From Hymenobacter oligotrophus (GTDB taxonomy: Bacteria > Bacteroidota > Bacteroidia > Cytophagales > Hymenobacteraceae): a DNA stretch of 64,000 bases. Numbering within the stretch: the stretch's first letter is position 1; each line of letters begins with the position of its first letter. Position numbers and translations under genes: made by a program. Below, piece after piece: positions 19,329 through 27,965 of the stretch. The stretch is from NCBI RefSeq assembly GCF_003574965.1, contig NZ_CP032317.1, positions 2,356,001 through 2,420,000 on the forward strand, in the 5' to 3' direction. The notes below the pieces were generated by a model. It was given only the letters and a program-made list of their open reading frames with translations. It searched no databases and had not been told where the DNA came from.

Positions 19329-20591
19329 ATGGCAACGAACGACGCACTCGAAGCGACCCGTCCTATACATCACGAAGCTGCCCAACAGCAGCGCGGCGTG
19401 ATGGTCCAGAAGACCGAAGATTTCGGCCAGGACCTTACCACGCTGAACCTAGGTCCGACGCACCCGGCCACGCACGGCATCTTCCAGAACATCCTGCAAA
19501 TGGATGGCGAGAAGATCGTGTCGGGCGTTCCGACGATTGGCTACATCCACCGGGCATTCGAAAAGATTGCCGAGCGGCGCCCATTCTATCAGATTACGCC
19601 GCTGACGGACCGGATGAACTACTGCTCCAGCCCCATCAACAACATGGGCTGGCACATGACGGTGGAAAAGCTGCTGGGCATTGAGGTGCCCAAGCGGGCC
19701 CAGTACATGCGCGTTATCATGATGGAACTGGCGCGCATTGCCGACCACCTTATCTGCAACGGCATCTTGGGCGTAGATACCGGCGCTTTCTCGGGCTTCC
19801 TCTACCTGTTCGAGGAGCGCGAAAAGATTTACGAAATTTACGAGGAGGTGTGTGGCTCGCGCCTCACCACCAACATGGGCCGCGTCGGCGGTATGGAACG
19901 CGACTTCTCCGAAGTGGCTATCCTGAAGCTGCGCAAGTGGATGAAGGAGTTTCCTGCGGTAATGAAGGAATTCCAGAACCTTTTCGACCGCAACCGCATC
20001 TTCATGGACCGCACCATTAACGTGGGTCCGATTTCGGCGGAGCGTGCGCTCAACTACGGCTTCACCGGGCCCAACCTGCGTGCGGCCGGCGTTGATTACG
20101 ACGTGCGGGTGATGAACCCCTACTCCTCGTACGAAGACTTCGAGTTCGAAATTCCGGTGGGCACCAACGGCGACACGTACGACCGTTACCTAATCCGGAA
20201 CGAGGAAATCTGGCAGAGCTACCGCATCATTGAGCAAGCGTTGGCCAAGCTGCCCGATGGCCCGTACCACGCCAATGCGCCGCATTACTACCTGCCGCCC
20301 AAAACGGAGGTGTACCGCAACATGGAAGCCCTGATTTATCACTTCAAGATCATCATGGGCGAAATTGAAGCTCCGGTGGGCGAAGTGTATCACTCCGTGG
20401 AAGGTGGCAACGGCGAGCTGGGCTTCTACCTAGTATCGGACGGCGGACGCACCCCGTACCGCCTGCACTTCCGCCGGCCTTGCTACATCTACTACCAGGC
20501 TTACCCCGAAATGGTGGTAGGCTCGACTCTCTCCGACGCCATTATTACCCTGAGCTCCATGAACGTCATTGCTGGCGAACTGGACGCTTAA
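19329..20591 (+). CDS. nuoD: NADH-quinone oxidoreductase subunit D
   Basis: 420-residue 49-kDa-type subunit that forms the quinone pocket together with NuoB. Signature features: LGPTHPATHG near residue 40 containing the quinone-proximal His, RADH-type helix ELARIADHLICNGI, and the C-terminal LSDAIITLSSMNVIAGELDA. Gap of 12 bp to nuoE, so the two are translationally close. Length is normal for a stand-alone NuoD with a short N-terminal extension. Confidence 0.96.
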   Translation: MATNDALEATRPIHHEAAQQQRGVMVQKTEDFGQDLTTLNLGPTHPATHGIFQNILQMDGEKIVSGVPTIGYIHRAFEKIAERRPFYQITPLTDRMNYCSSPINNMGWHMTVEKLLGIEVPKRAQYMRVIMMELARIADHLICNGILGVDTGAFSGFLYLFEEREKIYEIYEEVCGSRLTTNMGRVGGMERDFSEVAILKLRKWMKEFPAVMKEFQNLFDRNRIFMDRTINVGPISAERALNYGFTGPNLRAAGVDYDVRVMNPYSSYEDFEFEIPVGTNGDTYDRYLIRNEEIWQSYRIIEQALAKLPDGPYHANAPHYYLPPKTEVYRNMEALIYHFKIIMGEIEAPVGEVYHSVEGGNGELGFYLVSDGGRTPYRLHFRRPCYIYYQAYPEMVVGSTLSDAIITLSSMNVIAGELDA

Positions 20592-20603
20592 TCTGCGCTG
20601 CTT

Positions 20604-21170
20604 ATGGAATCGACGACCGCGCCCGTAAAGCCGCAATTTTCGGAAGCCGCCAAGGCTGAAATTGCTCGTCTGCTGACCCACTACCCCGACGACCGCAAAA
20701 AGTCGGCTCTGCTGCCGCTGCTGCACATAGCGCAGGCCGAGTTTGGCGGCTGGGTAAGCCCCAAGGTGCAAGACCTAGTGGCCGAAACCCTAGGACTGAA
20801 GCCCATCGAGGTGTACGAGGTTTCCTCGTTCTACACGATGTTTAACCTCAAGCCGGTAGGCAAGCACGTGCTGGAAATTTGCCGCACGGGCCCCTGCATG
20901 CTGCGCGGCTCCGACGAGCTTACGGCCAACCTAGAGCGCATTACCGGCGCCAAAGTGGGCGAAACCTCGCCCGACGGCATGTTCACTTTGAAAGAAGTGG
21001 AGTGCCTGGCTGCCTGCGGCACGGCGCCCATTGTGCAGGTGCGCGAGAAGTACTACGAGCAGCTCGATTCGCCCGAAGCTGTTGATGCCATGCTCAACGA
21101 GCTGCGCAACATGGTGCACCGCCCGCTGCTCCCGTGGGAGCAAACCGGCCTGCAGCACACGCAACAATAA
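20604..21170 (+). CDS. nuoE: NADH-quinone oxidoreductase subunit E
   Basis: 188-residue 24-kDa-type subunit with a thioredoxin-like [2Fe-2S] cluster (N1a). The four ligands sit in the motifs CRTGPC and CLAACG. The N-terminal helical region has LLTHYPDDRKKSALLPLLHIAQ, followed by EVSSFYTMFNLKPVGKH. With NuoF it forms the NADH dehydrogenase module. Eighteen base pairs separate it from nuoF. Confidence 0.96.
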   Translation: MESTTAPVKPQFSEAAKAEIARLLTHYPDDRKKSALLPLLHIAQAEFGGWVSPKVQDLVAETLGLKPIEVYEVSSFYTMFNLKPVGKHVLEICRTGPCMLRGSDELTANLERITGAKVGETSPDGMFTLKEVECLAACGTAPIVQVREKYYEQLDSPEAVDAMLNELRNMVHRPLLPWEQTGLQHTQQ

Positions 21171-21188
21171 TCTGAAGCAACTACTGTC

Positions 21189-22529
21189 ATGGGCCGCAAG
21201 CTACTGACCGAACATATTAACGTTCCCGGCATCGACACCTTCGAGGTATACCGCCAACACGGCGGCTACCGCTCGGTGGAGAAGGCGCTGAAGACGATGA
21301 CCCCCGACGAGGTGGTGGAAGAAGTGAAGAAGTCGGGCCTGCGTGGCCGCGGCGGCGCTGGCTTTCCTACGGGCATGAAGTGGAGCTTCTTGGCTAAGCC
21401 CGAGGGAGTGCCGCGCCACTTGGTGTGCAACGCCGACGAATCGGAGCCAGGTACCTTCAAGGACCGCCACCTGATGTCGAAGCTGCCGCACTTGCTCATC
21501 GAGGGCATGATTACGAGCTCGTATGCCCTAGGTGCGAATACCTCGTACATCTACATCCGCGGCGAGTTGTTGTACGTGCTGCGCATTCTGGAGAAAGCCA
21601 TTGCCGAAGCGTACGCCAACGGCTTCCTAGGTAAGAACATCCTGGGTTCGGGCTACGACCTTGACCTGCACGTGCACCCCGGCGGCGGTGCCTACATCTG
21701 TGGCGAAGAAACCGCTTTGCTCGAGTCGCTGGAAGGCAAGCGTGGCAACCCGCGCAACAAGCCCCCGTTCCCGGCTGTGCAGGGCCTCTATGCCCGCCCC
21801 ACGGTAGTGAACAACGTTGAGTCGATTGCGGCCGTGGTGCCTATCATCAACGAAGGCGGCGAAGAGTACGCGAAACTAGGCGTAGGCAAGAGCACCGGCA
21901 CCAAGCTGATTTCGGCTTGCGGCCACCTGAACAAGCCTGGCATCTACGAAATTGAGCTGGGTGTACCGGTGGAGGAATTCATTTACTCCGACGAGTACTG
22001 CGGTGGCATCTGGAAAGGCCGCGACCTGAAAGCTGTAGTAGCCGGTGGTTCGTCGGTGCCGATTCTGCCGAAGGAGCTTATCCTGAAAACCGCTGCCGGC
22101 GAGTCGCGTCTGATGACCTACGAGTCGCTTTCCGACGGTGGTTTCGTGACGGGTACCATGCTCGGCTCGGGTGGCTTCATTGCCATGGACGAGACCACCT
22201 GCATCGTGCGCAACACCTGGAACTTCTCGCGCTTCTACCACCACGAATCGTGCGGGCAATGCTCGCCCTGCCGCGAGGGTACGGGCTGGCTCGAGAAGGT
22301 GCTGCACCGCCTCGAACACGGCCACGGCAACATGCACGACATCGACCTGATCGTGAGCGTGGCCAAGCAGATTGAGGGTAACACCATCTGCCCCCTAGGC
22401 GAAGCTGCGGCTTGGCCGGTTGCGGCAGCAGTGCGTCACTTCCGCCACGAGTTTGAGTGGCACGTGACGAACCGCCAAGAGGCTACTCGCCCCGGCGCTG
22501 TGTACCCCGGCAAAGCCGTACTGGTTTAA
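21189..22529 (+). CDS. nuoF: NADH-quinone oxidoreductase subunit F
   Basis: 446-residue 51-kDa-type subunit that binds NADH, FMN and cluster N3. Visible: NADH/FMN glycine-rich loops LRGRGGAGFPTGMKW and GGGAYICGEETALLESLEG, and the [4Fe-4S] motif SCGQCSPCREG with the fourth Cys in NTICPLGEAA. Length and order are standard. Three CCTAGG sites inside, all reading Leu-Gly. Confidence 0.97.
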   Translation: MGRKLLTEHINVPGIDTFEVYRQHGGYRSVEKALKTMTPDEVVEEVKKSGLRGRGGAGFPTGMKWSFLAKPEGVPRHLVCNADESEPGTFKDRHLMSKLPHLLIEGMITSSYALGANTSYIYIRGELLYVLRILEKAIAEAYANGFLGKNILGSGYDLDLHVHPGGGAYICGEETALLESLEGKRGNPRNKPPFPAVQGLYARPTVVNNVESIAAVVPIINEGGEEYAKLGVGKSTGTKLISACGHLNKPGIYEIELGVPVEEFIYSDEYCGGIWKGRDLKAVVAGGSSVPILPKELILKTAAGESRLMTYESLSDGGFVTGTMLGSGGFIAMDETTCIVRNTWNFSRFYHHESCGQCSPCREGTGWLEKVLHRLEHGHGNMHDIDLIVSVAKQIEGNTICPLGEAAAWPVAAAVRHFRHEFEWHVTNRQEATRPGAVYPGKAVLV

Positions 22530-22579
22530 AACTTTCCCTTTGAACTGACTTTTCGCTCCCGACCTAGGGAGTTCTGAAA

Positions 22580-23587
22580 ATGGCTAAAATAACCTTCGAC
22601 GGCATTGAGATAGAAGTACCAGACGGTACCACTATCATGAATGCAGCCCGCAAAATCGGGGGCGACATTGTGCCGCCGGCTATGTGCTACTACACCCCAC
22701 TAAAAGGCACCGGCGGCAAATGCCGTGCTTGCTTGGTGAAGGTGACGGCCGGTTCGGCCAAAGACCCGCGCCCCATGCCCAAGCTGGTGCCTTCGTGCAT
22801 CACTACGGTGCAGGATGGCATGGTGGTAGAAAACACTACCAACCAGCAGGTGCTCGACGTGCGCAAAGGCATTGTGGAGATGTTGCTGATTAATCACCCG
22901 CTCGATTGCCCCGTGTGCGACCAAGCTGGTGAGTGCGACCTGCAGAACTTCGCTTTCGAGCACGGTGTGGCTACCACCCGCTACGAAGAGGAGCGCCGCA
23001 CTTTCGAGAAGATCGACATCGGCCCGTACATCCAGCTGCACATGACGCGTTGCATCCTGTGCTACCGCTGCGTGTACACCGCCGACCAATTGACCGAGCA
23101 GCGCGTTCACGGCGTCCTAGGTCGGGGCGATGCCGCTGAGATTGGCACCTACATCGACAACATCATCGATCAGGACTTCTCGGGCAACGTTATCGATGTA
23201 TGCCCGGTAGGCGCTCTTACCGACAAGACCTGGCGCTTTAAGCAGCGCGTGTGGTTTACCAAGCCGGTAAACGCCCACCGCAACTGCGAAAACCCGAAGT
23301 GCTCGGGCAACGTGGTGCTGTGGTACAAAGGCAAAGACGTACTGCGCGTAACCGCTCGTAAAGACGAATACGGCGAGGTGAAGGAGTGGATCTGCAACAC
23401 TTGCCGCTTCGAAAAGAAGGAAACCAGCGACTGGACTATTGAAGGCCCGACGCACATCGAGCGGTCGTCGGTAATTTCGGCCAACCACTACGAGTTGCCG
23501 GTGGTGAACCCGCAGGTAATTGCCGATATGCCCGAAAGCACCATTCGCGACCTAGAACAGAACCCGCCATTGAAACTAGGTAGATAG
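22580..23587 (+). CDS. nuoG: NADH-quinone oxidoreductase subunit G, short form
   Basis: 335 residues. It has the N-terminal plant-type [2Fe-2S] domain (N1b; MCYYTP, then KCRAC), the His/Cys [4Fe-4S] motif N5 (CPVCDQAGECDLQN), and the two-cluster segment RCILCYRC ... DVCPVGAL (N4), then a short segment with NCENPKCSG and ICNTC. The large C-terminal molybdopterin-like domain found in E. coli-type NuoG (about 900 residues) is absent. A stop is followed directly by an intergenic repeat, so this is a natural end and not a visible frameshift. Short NuoG is, to my knowledge, common in Bacteroidota. Confidence 0.92.
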   Translation: MAKITFDGIEIEVPDGTTIMNAARKIGGDIVPPAMCYYTPLKGTGGKCRACLVKVTAGSAKDPRPMPKLVPSCITTVQDGMVVENTTNQQVLDVRKGIVEMLLINHPLDCPVCDQAGECDLQNFAFEHGVATTRYEEERRTFEKIDIGPYIQLHMTRCILCYRCVYTADQLTEQRVHGVLGRGDAAEIGTYIDNIIDQDFSGNVIDVCPVGALTDKTWRFKQRVWFTKPVNAHRNCENPKCSGNVVLWYKGKDVLRVTARKDEYGEVKEWICNTCRFEKKETSDWTIEGPTHIERSSVISANHYELPVVNPQVIADMPESTIRDLEQNPPLKLGR

Positions 23588-23670
23588 TTGTCAGTTGTCG
23601 GTAGCGAGTTATCAGAGTTTTCTGACGAACGCGTAACCGACTGACAACCGGCAACTAATAACTGACAACT
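23586..23670. repeat. Self-complementary intergenic repeat, nuoG-nuoH
   Basis: Left arm 23586-23615 built of AGTTGTCAG/GTTATCAG words, right arm 23641-23670 of their complements, 25-nt loop. It starts at the nuoG stop codon and ends 3 bp before the nuoH start. Confidence 0.7.
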
Positions 23671-23673
23671 CTA

Positions 23674-24744
23674 ATGGAAATACCCGTTCTGGCCTGGCAA
23701 GGCCTCGTAATTCTGGCGGTATTCGGCATTACGCTGCTGATTGCTACCTACTCTACTTACGCCGAGCGCGTGGTAGCGGCTTTCTTGCAAGACCGCGTTG
23801 GCCCCGACCGTGCTGGCCCCTACGGCCTGCTGCAACCGTTGGCCGATGCCGTGAAGCTATTCACGAAGGAGGAGTTCTTCCCGAGCGGTGCCAACCGTTG
23901 GCTGTTCGTGTTTGGCCCTTGCTTGGCCATGACCACGGCCCTGATGGCCTCGGCCGTTATCCCGTTTGGCAATACACTGATTTTCGGCAACGGTACTGAA
24001 ATCCGTCTGCAAGCCATTGAGGTAAACATTGGCATGCTCTACGTGTTCGGTGTGGTTTCGCTGGGCGTTTACGGCATCATGATTGGCGGCTGGGCTTCCA
24101 ACAACAAGTTCTCGCTCCTAGGTGCCGTTCGGGCAGCTGCCCAGGCAGTTAGCTACGAACTAGCCATGGGCATGGCCCTGATTGCCTTGCTGATGGTAAC
24201 GGGTACCCTGAGCCTGCGCGAAATTGCTTTGCAGCAGTACAACGGCCTCTGGAACATTGTGTACCAGCCGTTGGGCTTCATCATCTTCTGCGTGTGTGCC
24301 TTTGCCGAAACCAACCGTACGCCCTTCGACTTGCCGGAGTGCGAAACCGAGCTGGTGGGTGGTTACCACACGGAGTATTCCTCGATGAAGATGGGCTTGT
24401 ACCTGTTTGCCGAGTACATCAACGTGTTTGTGGCTTCGGCCGTGATGAGCACGCTGTACTTCGGTGGCTTCAGCTTCCCTGGTGAGCACCTGCTCTACGA
24501 TGTGCTGCTGAAGTCGCAGGGCGAGTTGTTCGCGCACAACACGGTTACCATCCTAGGTACCATCACGTTGTTCGCGAAAATCTTCTTCTTTATCTTCTTC
24601 TTTATGTGGGTGCGCTGGACGCTGCCGCGCTTCCGCTACGACCAATTGATGCGCTTGGGCTGGACCATGTTGTTCCCCATTGCCATCCTGAACATCCTGC
24701 TGACCGGTGCTTTCATCCTGCTGAAGCCTTACATCTTCGGCTAG
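23674..24744 (+). CDS. nuoH: NADH-quinone oxidoreductase subunit H
   Basis: 356-residue membrane subunit with about eight helices that lines the quinone channel next to NuoB/D. Signature: RVVAAFLQDRVGPDRAGPYGLLQ near residue 30, the acidic loop ETNRTPFDLPECETELVGGYHTEY, and the Glu-rich ‘E-channel’ residues in between. Starts right after a self-complementary repeat. Gap of 57 bp to nuoI. Confidence 0.96.
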   Translation: MEIPVLAWQGLVILAVFGITLLIATYSTYAERVVAAFLQDRVGPDRAGPYGLLQPLADAVKLFTKEEFFPSGANRWLFVFGPCLAMTTALMASAVIPFGNTLIFGNGTEIRLQAIEVNIGMLYVFGVVSLGVYGIMIGGWASNNKFSLLGAVRAAAQAVSYELAMGMALIALLMVTGTLSLREIALQQYNGLWNIVYQPLGFIIFCVCAFAETNRTPFDLPECETELVGGYHTEYSSMKMGLYLFAEYINVFVASAVMSTLYFGGFSFPGEHLLYDVLLKSQGELFAHNTVTILGTITLFAKIFFFIFFFMWVRWTLPRFRYDQLMRLGWTMLFPIAILNILLTGAFILLKPYIFG

Positions 24745-24801
24745 CGAAGTAGCGCACCATGCCGTGCGCCGCTCACCGTTCAACTGCTACTGTCGATCCT
24801 C

Positions 24802-25377
24802 ATGCAACTGACTAATAGAAGAAAACACATCGAGAAGAAGCCGATGACGCTGATGGAGCGGGCTTACCTGCCCTCTATTACCAAAGGCATGCTCATCACG
24901 CTGAAGCACTTTTTTTCGAAGAAAGCCACCATCCGATACCCCGAGGAGCAGCGTCCTTTCTCGCCTACGTTCCGCGGCTTGCACGTGCTCAAGCGCGACG
25001 AACAAGGCCGTGAGCGTTGCACGGCTTGCGGCTTGTGCGCGGTAGCCTGCCCGGCCGAAGCCATTACAATGGTAGCCGGCGAGCGGAAGAAAGGCGAAGA
25101 GAAGCTCTACCGCGAGGAGAAGTACGCCGTCAGCTACGAGATTAACATGCTGCGCTGCATTTTTTGCGGCTTGTGCGAGGAGGCCTGCCCCAAAGCAGCC
25201 ATTTACCTGCAAGCCGATAAGATGGCGCCGCCCCGCTTCGAGCGCGACGAATTCATCTACGGCAAGGACCGCCTCGTGGAGCCCGTTGATCCAAACGCCC
25301 GCAGCCAACGTGGCATTCAACTCACGGCCGAACAAGCCGAGGCCTTGGCCCGCCGAATGGCCGGCATGGAAGCCTAA
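24802..25377 (+). CDS. nuoI: NADH-quinone oxidoreductase subunit I
   Basis: 191 residues with two ferredoxin-type [4Fe-4S] motifs carrying clusters N6a and N6b: CTACGLCAVACPAEA and CIFCGLCEEACPKAA. These pass electrons to NuoB. The N-terminal amphipathic helix contacts the membrane arm. Normal length. A hairpin without T-run follows before nuoJ. Confidence 0.96.
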   Translation: MQLTNRRKHIEKKPMTLMERAYLPSITKGMLITLKHFFSKKATIRYPEEQRPFSPTFRGLHVLKRDEQGRERCTACGLCAVACPAEAITMVAGERKKGEEKLYREEKYAVSYEINMLRCIFCGLCEEACPKAAIYLQADKMAPPRFERDEFIYGKDRLVEPVDPNARSQRGIQLTAEQAEALARRMAGMEA

Positions 25378-25393
25378 CAATCGCCGTACGCCG

Positions 25394-25431
25394 CGCTGAG
25401 CAAAGCCACCCTAGGTCAGCTTTGCTCAGCG
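25394..25431 (+). other. Intercistronic hairpin, nuoI-nuoJ
   Basis: 13-bp perfect stem (25394-25406 / 25419-25431) around a 12-nt loop containing CCTAGG. No T-run follows, so it is more likely an mRNA-stability or processing hairpin than a terminator. Confidence 0.55.
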
Positions 25432-25477
25432 GGACACTCTATTTACCAAGTACCGTAGCCCGAGCATCCTCTCCCCC

Positions 25478-25990
25478 ATGGGTACCTCCTTATTCTACTT
25501 CCTTACGTTTGTGGCGCTGCTGTCGGCCCTAGGTGTGGTGTTTGCCAAGAACCCCATCCACTCGGTGCTGTTCCTGATCCTGACGTTCTTCGCCATTTCG
25601 GGTCATTACCTACTGCTGAACGCGCAGTTTCTGGCAGCCGTAAACATCATCGTGTACGCAGGTGCCATTATGGTACTGTTCCTGTTCGTGGTGATGTTCC
25701 TAAACCTCAACGCCGAAACGGAACCGAATAAGCCAGCCCTGGCCAAGATTACGGCCGCCATTGCCGGGGGCTTGCTGCTGTTCGTGCTTATTGCCGCGCT
25801 ACGCAATGTAAATCCCGCCGGCGCCGACCTCGCCACCTTCGACTCGCAGATTGGCATGGTAAACCGCCTAGGTCTGGTGCTGTATCAGCAATACCTGCTG
25901 CCGTTCGAATTGGCTTCGATACTGTTCCTGGTAGCCATGGTAGGCTCGGTAATGCTTGGCAAGCGCGAAACCGGGGAACGAAATTTTTAA
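25478..25990 (+). CDS. nuoJ: NADH-quinone oxidoreductase subunit J
   Basis: 170-residue membrane subunit with five hydrophobic helices; the pi-bulge helix segment NIIVYAGAIMVLFLFVVM typical of NuoJ is visible around residues 55-75. Two CCTAGG sites code for Leu-Gly. It is followed by a hairpin with a T-rich tail, so the nuoA-J transcript probably ends here, and the operon is separated from nuoK by 2 kb. Confidence 0.95.
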   Translation: MGTSLFYFLTFVALLSALGVVFAKNPIHSVLFLILTFFAISGHYLLLNAQFLAAVNIIVYAGAIMVLFLFVVMFLNLNAETEPNKPALAKITAAIAGGLLLFVLIAALRNVNPAGADLATFDSQIGMVNRLGLVLYQQYLLPFELASILFLVAMVGSVMLGKRETGERNF

Positions 25991-26010
25991 TTGCAATTTC
26001 TTATAAATGC

Positions 26011-26050
26011 ACAAGCGGCGCCTGATGTTTCAGGCGCCGCTTGTCTTTAA
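26011..26050 (+). terminator. Terminator after nuoJ
   Basis: Perfect 15-bp stem (26011-26025 / 26030-26044) with a TGTT loop; the T-rich tail (26041-26055) is imperfect. It separates the nuoA-J transcript from the inserted genes. Confidence 0.7.
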
Positions 26051-26089
26051 TTTTTGGTGCTACCAGATTAGGCTTATCCTCATATCACC

Positions 26090-26680
26090 ATGAAACCACG
26101 GCATCCCTTCCGGCTGCTACCTTCCAAACCCGCCTTTACTGCTACCCTGTTAGCAGCTACACTTACTATCTTCCTTGTTTGGTTTATCGGTTTAAGTCAA
26201 GATTGGAGTCTGTTCAAAGATTCACTTATAGCACTGACGATCCTTTCCGCTGCTTTTTTCACTTTCGTCACAGCCGGGCTTTGGCACTGGCCGGGTGTAT
26301 GCCTCGCACCTGCCCATGTTCCGACAGCCGCACGGTTGAGGCGCATACCTTTTCCAAAAAACATTGACATACTCGACGTAGAAGGCCTTGATGCAGGGGA
26401 AGGTTGCGGCGGAATGCTTGTCGCAATATTGTTATGGCTACTGGTAGCAGTAGTGGCTGCGCTACTGCTTTGGACGTAGGCCGCAGTAATCTGGGTGGTT
26501 TTCCTGGTGTTTGCAGCGGTGCTGTACTGGATTTTCTTCCGAGCGCTGCGGCTGATCTTCCGGCATTCAGCACAATGCAAAGGGCAACTCGGCAGAAGCG
26601 CCGGTTATGGATTCATGTATACTCTGCTGTACAATAGCTGGCTGTATGTTATTGTTCTGGCAGCTCATTACCTGCGCTAA
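26090..26680 (+). pseudogene. Membrane-protein gene split by an in-frame amber codon
   Basis: The frame from ATG 26090 runs 129 codons to a TAG at 26477-26479 and then, with no frame change, stays open for another 66 codons to a stop at 26678-26680. The first part has two helices (ATLLAATLTIFLVWFIGL and a second around residue 50), a soluble loop with FPKNIDILDVEG and EGCGG, and ends in a hydrophobic run. The part after the TAG continues as another hydrophobic helix (VFLVFAAVLYWIFFRALRL), then CKG and a last helix. The two parts read as one polytopic protein of about 196 residues. It could be a nonsense pseudogene, a sequencing error, or two coupled genes with a GTG restart at 26495. More AT-rich than the nuo genes. 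Function unknown. Confidence 0.65.
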
Positions 26681-26684
26681 TTCA

Positions 26685-26730
26685 AACAAAAGCGGTGCCT
26701 GAAGCCCCAAGCACCGCTTTTGTTTTATTC
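26685..26730. terminator. Bidirectional terminator
   Basis: Perfect 15-bp stem (26685-26699 / 26712-26726) with A-run on the left and T-run on the right, between the convergent split gene and the 26752-27108 gene. Confidence 0.8.
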
Positions 26731-26751
26731 CGCCGATGCAGTTTGGGTAGG

Positions 26752-27108
26752 CTAAACTTCAGGCGCGGTCATTCGGGCCCAACCGGCGCTGCAGCGGCTC
26801 ATTTTCTGGCGGAATTTCTCCCGCTCCTCTTCCGTCATGCCTTGCATGCGGGCTTCCATGTTCTGGCGCCAGTGAGCTTGGGCGCGGGCTTTCCAGCCGC
26901 CGGCTGGGCCGCCCCGGAAGCCACCAAACAGTATCTTGCTCAGCACCAACAGACCTAGGGCCTGCGCGAACGAGATAAAGGGCAAGCCGAAAATGGCCGG
27001 CATCAGCCAGTTCCAGAGTGCCATAACGGCCAGGCTGGCCAACGCCACGAACACGGCCACAAAAAGCAAAAAGCGCAGGCCGCGGAGCAACCAAAAATTG
27101 CGGTTCAT
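26752..27108 (-). CDS. Small membrane protein downstream of ECF sigma factor
   Basis: 118 residues with two predicted membrane helices (residues about 12-35, RFLLFVAVFVALASLAVMAL, and 40-62, FISFAQALGLLVLSKILFGG), then a positively charged cytoplasmic tail with WKARAQAHWRQNMEARMQGM and an EEEREKFRQKM helix. It lies 13 bp downstream of the sigma factor gene on the same strand, so the two are almost certainly co-transcribed. That position suggests a regulator of the sigma factor, but it lacks the zinc anti-sigma HxxxCxxC motif. Function is inference only. Confidence 0.75.
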   Translation of the reverse strand: MNRNFWLLRGLRFLLFVAVFVALASLAVMALWNWLMPAIFGLPFISFAQALGLLVLSKILFGGFRGGPAGGWKARAQAHWRQNMEARMQGMTEEEREKFRQKMSRCSAGWARMTAPEV

Positions 27109-27121
27109 ATCGGGGAGGGAG

Positions 27122-27724
27122 TTAGTCGAGAAACAAATCGGTGTAGAGCGCCTGCAGTTTGGTGCGGAGTTGCTGCACCGCGTAATGCTTGCGCGAAATC
27201 AGGGTTTTCAGCGGAACGCCGGTTTCTTCCGACATCTGCTTGAACGTTTTGCCGTCGAACTCGTGCCACACAAACACTTGGCGTTGGGCGGGCGGCAGCT
27301 CTTCGAGGGCGTCCAGAATAGCTTCCATAATGGTTTCGCGCGCCATGGCGGTTTCGGTGGAGTCGTCGGGCGCGGGCAGCACATCGGCTAGTAGCAGAGG
27401 CTCATCAGTGTCGGAGGCCGAGTGGTACGAGGCCGCCTCTTCGAGCGACGCAGGCTTGGGCCGGCGGTAGCGGTCGATGATTTTGTTGCGGGCTACCCGA
27501 AACAGCCAAGCGGCCATTTGCTCCACGGGCTTCACTAAGCGGTAGCTCTGCACGAGTTCGTAGAAAACGTCCTGCAGCACGTCTTCGGCGTCGGCTTCGT
27601 CGGGGATGCGGCGGCGGATAAACGAGAGCAGCTTGCTGCGCTGCTCTCGCACGGCCTCTTGCACCCGGTCGTTTTGCTCGGTCATGGCCGCCGCGGTAGG
27701 AAGTATGGTCAATGCCTGTTCCAT
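27122..27724 (-). CDS. ECF-type RNA polymerase sigma factor
   Basis: 200 residues. Region 2 (about 30-100): LLSFIRRRIPDEADAEDVLQDVFYELVQSY and AAWLFRVARNKIIDRYRR, the -10-binding and core-binding helices. Region 4 (about 135-190): LEELPPAQRQVFVWHEFDGKTF followed by helix-turn-helix EETGVPLKTLISRKHYAVQQLR. The acidic/Ser-rich linker between them is longer than average. Sits in the 2-kb insertion inside the nuo locus on the opposite strand. A one-mismatch -7 box (minus, 27750-27757) is just upstream. Its regulon cannot be told from the window. Confidence 0.9.
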   Translation of the reverse strand: MEQALTILPTAAAMTEQNDRVQEAVREQRSKLLSFIRRRIPDEADAEDVLQDVFYELVQSYRLVKPVEQMAAWLFRVARNKIIDRYRRPKPASLEEAASYHSASDTDEPLLLADVLPAPDDSTETAMARETIMEAILDALEELPPAQRQVFVWHEFDGKTFKQMSEETGVPLKTLISRKHYAVQQLRTKLQALYTDLFLD

Positions 27725-27965
27725 TCTGAAGGGGAAGACGCAGGCACCGGAAAAATACTTTACCGGGAATAGAAAATTTCGGGGAGTGCGCAGGCACCAC
27801 GCTGAGCGGTGCAGTTTCGTTTGGTCCTCTTAGCCGACCGCGCCTGTCACCGCTCAGCGCGAAACCTAGGCGTCGGCAGCGGCAGCCTACTCAGCAAAAG
27901 GGCGAAAGACAAATGCTGGTGCTTGTGGCCGGTACTTTTCCGCGGGAGTTTTCCGATTTTCAGGA
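27725..27965. other. Gene-free region between sigma factor and nuoK promoter
   Basis: Part of the 307-bp gap 27725-28031. It holds a 12-bp inverted repeat (27800-27811 / 27848-27859) with a 36-nt loop, one CCTAGG, and the candidate sigma-factor promoter. No ORF worth calling. Confidence 0.5.

Noticed and set aside
17836-23670. CRISPR array
   Set aside because: The repeats in the nuo gaps are inverted word arrays, not direct repeats with regular spacers, and no cas gene is present.
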